Part shown: one piece after another, positions 8,896 through 14,732 of the stretch
Numbering within the stretch: the first letter of the stretch is position 1
Layout: every line of letters starts with the position of its first letter
From: Mumia sp. ZJ1417
GTDB taxonomy: Bacteria > Actinomycetota > Actinomycetes > Propionibacteriales > Nocardioidaceae
Assembly: GCF_014127285.1 (NCBI RefSeq)
Contig: NZ_CP059901.1
Location: 1,178,001 to 1,242,000, forward strand
Reading direction: 5' to 3'
Length of the DNA stretch: 64,000 bases
The notes under the pieces: generated by a model
What the model was told of the DNA's origin: nothing
Databases searched by the model: none
What the model saw: only the letters and a program-made list of their open reading frames with translations
Made by a program: the position numbers and the translations under genes

Positions 8896-9171
8896 TCACG
8901 CGTGCAGCGACGCGCCCTTCACCGTCTTGTCCACCGCGTTGCGGGGCCCGTGCACCGCGACGGTCGCGAACAGCTCCCGCGTATAGATCGCCATCGGCAT
9001 CTCCCGCCGCAGCGCCGCCCCGTGGATCCCACGCAACCCCTCCGCGTCGGCGGTGAAGACGAGCATCGGCTGGCGCATCATCGGCAGGTAGCGCTGCCCG
9101 TCGGCGTCCTCGTACGGCTCGCGGACAGCGTCGCCGCAGCACCTGGACCGGGTCTTGTACGTTCTTTGCAT
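8896..9171 (-). pseudogene. Remnant of a DUF2000-family gene (C-terminal half only)
   Basis: The minus-strand frame ending at 8896 encodes GDAVREPYEDADGQRYLPMMRQ and later AIYTRELFAT, which match the C-terminal half of DUF2000 proteins (usually about 140 residues). The N-terminal half that should precede them is absent: upstream of this the sequence is the start of the AraC gene. An ATG at 9171 could yield 91 residues. A deletion that joined the truncated gene to the AraC promoter region explains the layout. Calling it a pseudogene is inference from truncation. Confidence 0.6.
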
Positions 9172-9967
9172 GGCTGATCGGGTCCGCGCGTGGCGACCCG
9201 ACGTGCCGCACCTGCGTGAGGTGCTGCACGCCGAGTTCACCGAGCACGCCTACCCGAGCCACACCCACGGCGACTGGACGCTGCTGCTCATCGACGCCGG
9301 CGCCGTCTCGTACGACCTCGACCGTCATCCCCACACCGCCGAGCCGACGACCCTCACGCTCCTCCCGCCGCACGTGCCGCACGACGGCCGTACGGCGCGC
9401 GAGGGGCGGCCGTTCCGCAAGCGCGTGCGCTATCTCGACGCGACCTGGCTGCCGCTCGGTGCCACCGGCCACAACGTCGACCAGCCGACGGTCGCGCGCC
9501 CCGACGTCACCGGCGGGGTGAGGCGTATCCATGCGGCGCTCGGCGGGGGCGACGCCTTCGAAGCGGAGTCAGAGCTGGTCCGGGTCCACGACCTGCTGCG
9601 GGAGCACCTCCACAGGCTCGCGCCGTCGACAGCCCCCGACGTGCCGCTGGCCCGCCGTCTGCGCGAGCTCCTCGACGAGGCGGTCGTCGCCGGCCTGACG
9701 CTCGATGAGGCCTCGCGGGTGCTCGGCGCACACCCGAGCCACCTCGTACGGTCGTTCTCAGCGGCGTACGGCCTCCCGCCCCACCGCTACCTCACGAGCC
9801 GCCGCGTGGACCTCGTCCGCCGGATGCTGCTGGACGGCCGTCCGGCCGCGGAGGCGGCGGTGGCCGCCGGATTTCACGACCAGGCACACCTCACGCGCCA
9901 CTTCCGGCGGGTCCTCGGGACGACGCCCGGCGCCTTCGTAGGTGCCCGACCCCGTCGTCTGAGGTAG
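9170..9967 (+). CDS. AraC-family transcriptional regulator
   Basis: 265 residues from the ATG at 9170 (a TTG at 9155 is in frame but less likely). The N-terminal part is an AraC-type cupin (HTHGDWTLLLIDAG, LTLLPPHVPHDG). The C-terminal part has two helix-turn-helices: LDEASRVLGAHPSHLVRSF and AAVAAGFHDQAHLTRHFRR with the PGAF ending. It stands back to back with the DUF2000 remnant, a pairing in which the regulator would normally control the neighbour (inference). Its stop codon lies inside the left arm of the dyad that precedes the first mini-protein gene. Confidence 0.88.
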   Translation: MADRVRAWRPDVPHLREVLHAEFTEHAYPSHTHGDWTLLLIDAGAVSYDLDRHPHTAEPTTLTLLPPHVPHDGRTAREGRPFRKRVRYLDATWLPLGATGHNVDQPTVARPDVTGGVRRIHAALGGGDAFEAESELVRVHDLLREHLHRLAPSTAPDVPLARRLRELLDEAVVAGLTLDEASRVLGAHPSHLVRSFSAAYGLPPHRYLTSRRVDLVRRMLLDGRPAAEAAVAAGFHDQAHLTRHFRRVLGTTPGAFVGARPRRLR

Positions 9968-10047
9968 CCCCGCCCACCAATCTGAGGCACCTGGTAAGCC
10001 AAACCTAGGGTGCGCACCCGATGTGAGCGCCTACCTCAGACGACGAG
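9953..10047 (+). promoter_or_regulatory. Upstream region of mini-protein A with 15-bp inverted arms
   Basis: CGTCGTCTGAGGTAG (9953-9967) is exactly reverse-complementary to CTACCTCAGACGACG (10031-10045). A partial third copy, TCTGAGGCAC, lies at 9981-9990. The stretch 9980-10047 aligns base for base at both ends with 14471-14537, upstream of mini-protein B. If TCTGAGG serves as -35, TAGGGT at 10006-10011 is a suitable -10 (17-base spacing). Either a promoter plus operator or a leader element could account for it. Confidence 0.6.
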
Positions 10048-10081
10048 AGTGAGGGCATCAGGACGAGCGAAGGAGACCCTG

Positions 10082-10219
10082 ATGTACATCGATCCCGAGC
10101 AGTCGGTCACGACCGAGATGAAGCACCGCATCGAGCGGCTCCCGATCCCTGGTGACGACCGTCGCGCCGACCTCGTTCGCGGGCCGCGCGCACGTCGTCG
10201 TCGGGGACTGCGACTCTGA
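10082..10219 (+). CDS. Arg-rich mini-protein A (45 residues), paralogue of the one at 14548
   Basis: An ATG with AAGGAG 7 bases upstream opens a 45-codon frame. Residues 1-18 (MYIDPEQSVTTEMKHRIE) align without gaps to mini-protein B, sharing P5, E6, V9, T11, E12, M13, R16, I17 and E18. The rest is basic, with 11 arginines in all and a run of four near the end. I do not recognise a family with a known function. The shared N-terminus plus the shared upstream DNA make it a real gene and not a chance frame. No signal peptide or membrane segment is visible. Confidence 0.65.
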   Translation: MYIDPEQSVTTEMKHRIERLPIPGDDRRADLVRGPRARRRRGLRL

Positions 10220-10270
10220 GCCGTCGTGTTGCGCCTACCCGACCGCGTCGTCCCGTGCGAGTATCCCCGC

Positions 10271-11224
10271 ATGGGCGACGCGGTCGAGATCGAGGTCGGG
10301 AACCGTGACGTCCGCGTGTCCAACCCCGACCGCGTCTACTTCCCCGAGCGGGGCGAGACCAAGCTCGACCTCGTCACCTACTACCTCTCCGTCGGCGACG
10401 GCATCGTCAACGCGCTGCGTGAGCGGCCCTGCATGCTCCACCGCTTCCCCAAGGGTGTCGCCTCGACGAAGGTCCACCAGAAGCGCGTCCCCGCGGGGGC
10501 GCCGCCGTGGCTGGAGACCGTACGCGTGGAGTTCCCGCGGTACGGCCGCCACGCGTACGAGCTGTGCGTCACCGAGCTCGCGAGCGTGATCTGGGCGGTG
10601 CAGATGTCGACCGTCGAGTTCCACCCGTGGAACTCACGCCGCGCCGACACCGAGAAGCCCGACGAGTGGCGCATCGACCTCGACCCGGGCCCGGAGTGCG
10701 ACTTCTCGACCGTACGGAGGGTGGCGCACGTCGCGCACGAGATCCTCGACGAGCTCGGGGCGGTCGGCTGGCCCAAGACCTCGGGTGGTTCCGGGATGCA
10801 CATCTATGTCCGTATCGCGCCCGAGCATGGCTTCCCCGACGTCCGTCGCGCCGCGCTCGCGTTCGCCCGCGAGGTCGAGCGCCGCGTCCCTGACGAGGTG
10901 ACGACGACCTGGTGGCGCAAGGACCGCGACCCGGCCAAGCTCTTCGTCGACTACAACCAGAACACCCGCGACCACACCATTGCCGCCGCCTACTCCGTAC
11001 GAGGCGTCCCTGACGCACGGGTCTCCGCGCCGATCCGGTGGGACGAGGTCGACGACGTCGAGCCCGCCGCACTGACGATCGCCACGATGCCCGCCCGCTA
11101 TGCCGAGCTGGGCGACCTGCACGCGGGCATCGACGAGGCCGTGTTCTCGATCGCGCCCCTGCTGGAGTGGGCGGCGCGCGACGAGGCCGAAGGGGCGCAG
11201 GTGCCGCCCGAAGAGGGTGGCTGA
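10271..11224 (+). CDS. LigD-type DNA polymerase/primase domain protein (stand-alone PolDom)
   Basis: 317 residues of the archaeo-eukaryotic primase family used in bacterial non-homologous end joining. Evidence: VSNPDRVYFPERGETKLDLV at the N-terminus, the metal-binding pair in RIDLDPGPECDF, and SGGSGMHIYVRI. No ligase or nuclease domain is fused, and no ku or ligD ligase gene is in the window. The ATG at 10271 is preferred over a GTG at 10226 because family members start just before the VEIEVG strand. It may fill in or add ribonucleotides at ends during repair, or act as a stationary-phase polymerase; the exact role is inference. Confidence 0.87.
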   Translation: MGDAVEIEVGNRDVRVSNPDRVYFPERGETKLDLVTYYLSVGDGIVNALRERPCMLHRFPKGVASTKVHQKRVPAGAPPWLETVRVEFPRYGRHAYELCVTELASVIWAVQMSTVEFHPWNSRRADTEKPDEWRIDLDPGPECDFSTVRRVAHVAHEILDELGAVGWPKTSGGSGMHIYVRIAPEHGFPDVRRAALAFAREVERRVPDEVTTTWWRKDRDPAKLFVDYNQNTRDHTIAAAYSVRGVPDARVSAPIRWDEVDDVEPAALTIATMPARYAELGDLHAGIDEAVFSIAPLLEWAARDEAEGAQVPPEEGG

Positions 11225-11276
11225 CGGGGCGCGGGCACGCTAGCGTCGAGGGGAACGCTCACCGAGAGGAGTCCTC

Positions 11277-11582
11277 ATGCGCAAGCTCTCCCTTCTCGTC
11301 GCTGCCGGCGTCGGATACGTCCTCGGGGCCAAGGCCGGACACGAGAGGTACGACCAGATCGTCACGCAGACCAAGAAGCTCCTCGGGAGCCAGCCGGTCC
11401 AGGACGGCTTCTCGAAGGCGACCGACACGGTCAAGGACCAGGCGCCCGTGGTCAAGGACAAGGTCACCGATGCTGCTCACAAGGTCGCAGACAAGGTGAC
11501 ACCGGGTTCGTCGAGCGACCATGTCGAGGTCGAGGAAGAGCTGGCCTGGACGACGTCCACCGACGACAAACCGAAGCCCTGA
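11277..11582 (+). CDS. YtxH-like small membrane-anchored protein
   Basis: 101 residues: a short N-terminal hydrophobic segment (LSLLVAAGVGYVLGAKAG) followed by a charged alpha-helical stretch with TDTVKDQAPVVKDKVTDAAHK repeats of the YtxH/late-embryogenesis type, and an acidic tail. GAGAGGAG precedes the ATG. The layout predicts a membrane-anchored cytoplasmic or envelope coiled helix. The function is unknown. It ends one base before the next gene's GTG, so the two probably form an operon. Confidence 0.72.
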   Translation: MRKLSLLVAAGVGYVLGAKAGHERYDQIVTQTKKLLGSQPVQDGFSKATDTVKDQAPVVKDKVTDAAHKVADKVTPGSSSDHVEVEEELAWTTSTDDKPKP

Positions 11583-11583
11583 G

Positions 11584-12297
11584 GTGGCGCCCGTACGCGA
11601 GGACGTTTCCGCGGCACAGTTCGTCGCGGCGCTGCTCCCGATGGCGACGGACGAGCAGCGGGTGAAGTACCAGCGGTTCTTCCCCGGTGACGACACCTTC
11701 GTCGGCGTACGGATGGGCGCGATCTTCGGCCTTGCCAAGGAGTTCCTTGCGATGCCCGTCGACGAGCTCGAGGTGCTCCTCGACCACGACGTGCGCGAGG
11801 TCCGGGTCGGCGCCTGCTCGATCATGGGCAAGGCGGCGGCCCGCAAGCGGGTGACCGAAGAGCGGCACGAGGAGCTGTACGACCTCTACGTGCGCCGCCA
11901 CGACCGGATCGACGGGTGGGACCTCGTCGACCTCGGGGCCTACCAGGTCGTCGGCAGCTGGCTCGTCGAGCGCCCGCGCGACCCGCTGTATGCGCTGGCG
12001 CGCTCGGACTTCTGGCCCGAGCGGCGTACGGCGATCGTGGCGACCGCGGCGTTCATCGGTCGCGAGGACGTGGCCGACACGTTCGCGATCAGCGCGCTGC
12101 TCCTCGACGACCCGGAGCCGCTGGTGCACAAGGGTGCCGGGTGGATGCTGCGCTACGCCGGCGACGTGGACCGGGACGCGTTGCGCGGGTTCCTCGACAC
12201 GCACGCGGTCACGATGCCCCGCGTGATGCTGCGGACCGCCCTCGAGAAGTTCGACAAGCCTGAACGCGCCGCCTACCTCGCCCGCCCCGCGATTTGA
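11584..12297 (+). CDS. DNA alkylation repair (AlkD-like) HEAT-repeat protein
   Basis: 237 residues of alpha-helical repeats. FFPGDDTFVGVRMGAIF, HDVREVRVGACSIMGKAA, DLVDLGAYQVVGSWL and PLVHKGAGWMLRYAGD match the AlkD/AlkC-type HEAT-like glycosylase fold, which wraps DNA and removes cationic N3/N7-alkyl purines. The GTG at 11584, next to the upstream stop, is the chosen start; the longer open frame upstream is the shadow of the previous gene. The fold is clear, while catalysis is inferred from family. The stop codon lies in the left arm of a terminator-like inverted repeat. Confidence 0.82.
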   Translation: MAPVREDVSAAQFVAALLPMATDEQRVKYQRFFPGDDTFVGVRMGAIFGLAKEFLAMPVDELEVLLDHDVREVRVGACSIMGKAAARKRVTEERHEELYDLYVRRHDRIDGWDLVDLGAYQVVGSWLVERPRDPLYALARSDFWPERRTAIVATAAFIGREDVADTFAISALLLDDPEPLVHKGAGWMLRYAGDVDRDALRGFLDTHAVTMPRVMLRTALEKFDKPERAAYLARPAI

Positions 12298-12347
12298 CGC
12301 GTTCCCCACCGAGTTGCGTCCGAGATGGGTGGGAAACGCGTCAAATC
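12291..12347. terminator. Bidirectional terminator-like inverted repeat between convergent genes
   Basis: 20-base arms 12291-12310 and 12328-12347 pair with one mismatch around a 17-base loop, overlapping the AlkD-like gene's stop and lying before the convergent glucosidase stop. There is no U-run, as is common for actinobacterial terminators. The arm shares GTTCCCCACCGA and CGATTTG with the element in hutH. Confidence 0.75.
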
Positions 12348-12366
12348 AGGGGGCGGGCCCTCAGGG

Positions 12367-14370
12367 TCAGCGCGTGCGTAGGCCGAACCCGTATGGGAAC
12401 AGCGGGTCGTAGTCCGCGTCCCCGACGTTGAGCGGCTGCTGCGCGACCGTACGAGGCCACGTCACCGGGAGCTTGCCGGTGAACCGCTTCTTGCCGAACA
12501 GCACGTCCGCCACGCCCGCACCCTCGCTGCCGGGCAGCCAGCCTGCGACGAGCCCGTCGATCTTGCTGAGCAGGTCCGGCGCGATCTCCAGCGGTCGGCC
12601 CGAGACCACGATCACGACGCACTCCGCGGCCTGCGTGCAGACGGTGTCCACGGCCTGCTGGTCGGCCTCGGACAGCTTCATGTCCTTGATCGGCCGCAGC
12701 ACCCCGTTGTCACCGGGGTCGAAGCCCCAGCGCGGGCCACCGACGTCGCCGAAGCCCTCCGCGTACGGCGTCTCGCCGACCACCACGACACCCGTCGCGT
12801 CGCTCGGCACCGGCGTGGACGCGGTCTCGCTCACCGTGACGTCACCGCGCGAGGCGTCCTCGATGCCCTCGAGGATCGTCGTGCCCGGGAACTGGTGGTA
12901 CGAGCCGCCCTGCCAGGTCAGCGTCCAGCCGCCGGCCTGGTTGCCGATGTTGTCGGCGTTGCTGCCCGCGACATAGAGCGACGAGCGCTTCGACAGCGGC
13001 AGGACGTCGCCACGGTTCTTCAGCAGCACCTGCGACTTCGCCACGGCCTCGCGCGCCACCTTGCGGTGCTGCGCGCTGCCGACCTCGTCGATGTTTCGAC
13101 GGTCGGTATACGGCTTCTCGAACAGGCCGAGCTCGAACTTCTGGGCCAGGATCCGGCTCACCGCGTCGTCGATCCGCGACATCGGGACGCGTCCCGCCTC
13201 GACCTCCTGGGTGAGTGCGGTGATGAACTGCCGGAACTGCGCCGGCTCCATCGCCATGTCGATGCCGGCGTTGATCGCCGTACGGACCTGCGTGTTCCAG
13301 TCGCCCGGGATCTGGTGGATCGCCTCCCAGTCGCTGATGACCAGGCCGTCGAAGCCCATCCGGCCCTTGAGGACGCCGGTGAGCAGCTCGGTGTGCGCGG
13401 TCATCTTGAGCGGGTTGCCGACCCCGTCCTCGGTCCAGTCGACCGACGAGAACGACGGCATGACCGACCCGGCGCCGTACTTCTTGATCGCGGGCCAGTA
13501 CGGGGCGAGGGCGAGGCGCGTGAACTCCTCACGGCTCACGATCGCGATGCCCTGGTCGATCGTGTAGTCGCCAGCGGACGTCCCGAAGGTCGTGAGGCCG
13601 TCTCCGGCGTAGTGCTTCGGCGTTGCGAGGACGCGGTCGGCGTTGTCGAGCTGGCCGGGTCGTCCCTGGAAGCCGCGGACGGCGACGGCCATCTCCGAGA
13701 CCAGCCGCGGTGACTCGCCGAAGCTCTCGTACGTACGGCCCCACCGGTCGTCCCGTGCGACGCACAGGCACGGCGCGAAGCTCCACTGCGGACCCGTCGC
13801 GCGGGTCTCCTCGGCGGTGACGTGGGAGATCTTCTCGACCAGCTTCGGGTCGCGGGTGGCACCGAGGCCGATGTTGTGCGGGAACACGGTCGCGCCGTAG
13901 AGGTTCCCGTGTCCGTGCACGGAGTCGACCCCGTACAGGACGGGGATCTTCAGGCGCGTCGCGAGCGCGCCGTCCTGGAAGCCGTCGACCATGTCGGCCC
14001 AACCCTCGGGGGAGTTGTCGGCCGGTACGGAGCCGCCGCCGGACAGGATGCTGCCGAGACCGAGGGCGGTCACGTCGGCGGGCGTCGCGTTGCCCCGCTC
14101 GGCCTGAGTCATCTGGCCGATCTTCTCGGCCAGGGTCATGCGTGAGAGCAGGTCCTTCACCCGCTTCTCGGTAGGCAGCCGCGGGTTGAGGTAGGGCAGG
14201 GTGCCCCGGTCCTTGCCCGTGCTCGCCCCGCTCGGGGTCGTGGCCGGCGCCGAGGCCGCGCCGACGCCGACGGTGCCGGCGACCAGTGCCGTTACGGCAC
14301 CGAGCACCAGCGTGGTGCGTCGGAATCGGGAACGAGGTGCTGCGTCGGTGCTTCGAGGTCTGGCATCCAT
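12367..14370 (-). CDS. Secreted glycoside hydrolase family 3 beta-glucosidase
   Basis: Cleaves terminal beta-linked glucose from oligosaccharides. The 667-residue protein has an Arg-rich N-region and hydrophobic core (TTLVLGAVTALVAGTVGVGAASA), so export is expected. The GH3 N-domain has VLYGVDSVHGHGN, TPKHYAGDG and the nucleophile Asp in GLVISDWEAI. The GH3 C-domain follows with SQVLLKNRGDVLPL, GWLPGSEGAGVADVLFG and KLPVTWPR. Start: the ATG at 14370 has GGAGGA upstream and begins the signal peptide; the longer frame to 14457 lacks these. Probably used for cellodextrin or glucoside use. A perfect 12-base palindrome lies 20 bases upstream. Confidence 0.93.
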   Translation of the reverse strand: MDARPRSTDAAPRSRFRRTTLVLGAVTALVAGTVGVGAASAPATTPSGASTGKDRGTLPYLNPRLPTEKRVKDLLSRMTLAEKIGQMTQAERGNATPADVTALGLGSILSGGGSVPADNSPEGWADMVDGFQDGALATRLKIPVLYGVDSVHGHGNLYGATVFPHNIGLGATRDPKLVEKISHVTAEETRATGPQWSFAPCLCVARDDRWGRTYESFGESPRLVSEMAVAVRGFQGRPGQLDNADRVLATPKHYAGDGLTTFGTSAGDYTIDQGIAIVSREEFTRLALAPYWPAIKKYGAGSVMPSFSSVDWTEDGVGNPLKMTAHTELLTGVLKGRMGFDGLVISDWEAIHQIPGDWNTQVRTAINAGIDMAMEPAQFRQFITALTQEVEAGRVPMSRIDDAVSRILAQKFELGLFEKPYTDRRNIDEVGSAQHRKVAREAVAKSQVLLKNRGDVLPLSKRSSLYVAGSNADNIGNQAGGWTLTWQGGSYHQFPGTTILEGIEDASRGDVTVSETASTPVPSDATGVVVVGETPYAEGFGDVGGPRWGFDPGDNGVLRPIKDMKLSEADQQAVDTVCTQAAECVVIVVSGRPLEIAPDLLSKIDGLVAGWLPGSEGAGVADVLFGKKRFTGKLPVTWPRTVAQQPLNVGDADYDPLFPYGFGLRTR

Positions 14371-14389
14371 GAGGTCCTCCACTCGAATG

Positions 14390-14401
14390 TGACGTACGTC
14401 A
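14390..14401. promoter_or_regulatory. Palindrome TGACGTACGTCA upstream of the GH3 gene
   Basis: A perfect 12-base palindrome 20 bases upstream of the glucosidase start. It is a candidate operator for a sugar-responsive (LacI- or GntR-type) repressor. The CGTACG core is very common in this window, which lowers the weight of this call. Confidence 0.4.
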
Positions 14402-14471
14402 TACTCAGGCCTCCGAATATTGCGTAACCAACAACAAATGGCAAGACCTGGGTTCACGGATACGTCCCGGA

Positions 14472-14537
14472 TCTGAGGTAGTCGTGGACCCTTACTAAGG
14501 AACTCGTCCGATGCCTGCGGCTACCTCAGACGACGAG
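14472..14537 (+). promoter_or_regulatory. Upstream region of mini-protein B, matching that of mini-protein A
   Basis: TCTGAGGTAG (14472-14481) and CTACCTCAGA (14521-14530) form a 10-base inverted repeat 39 bases apart. The 17-base word CTACCTCAGACGACGAG (14521-14537) is identical to 10031-10047, and the spacing from TCTGAGG to this word differs by one base between the two loci. A -35 TGAGGT and -10 TAAGGA at 14496-14501 can be drawn in the same place as at locus A. Confidence 0.6.
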
Positions 14538-14547
14538 CATTGACGTC

Positions 14548-14664
14548 ATGATCCTGAATCCGGAGTACTACGTGGAGACCGAGATGCAGCGCCGTATCGA
14601 GGACGCCCACCCGCGCCCTCGTCGCCGTACCGTCCGGCGTCGCACGCGCCGGGCTCGGCGGTGA
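14548..14664 (+). CDS. Arg-rich mini-protein B (38 residues), paralogue of the one at 10082
   Basis: The frame starts MILNPEYYVETEMQRRIE and ends in an Arg-rich tail; 13 of 38 residues are arginine. It aligns without gaps to mini-protein A over the first 18 residues (PE..V.TEM..RIE). No strong Shine-Dalgarno is seen. The TGA overlaps a GTG (14661) that is in frame with the large LuxR-type regulator, so it could be translationally coupled to it. The function is unknown. A short amphipathic helix followed by polycationic residues would suit nucleic-acid or membrane-surface binding (speculative). Confidence 0.62.
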   Translation: MILNPEYYVETEMQRRIEDAHPRPRRRTVRRRTRRARR

Positions 14665-14732
14665 CCCAGGGCGCGGTGTCGGCCCACGAATCTGAGTCGA
14701 ATCCTGTCGGTGTCTTGGGCGATCATGGGTTC

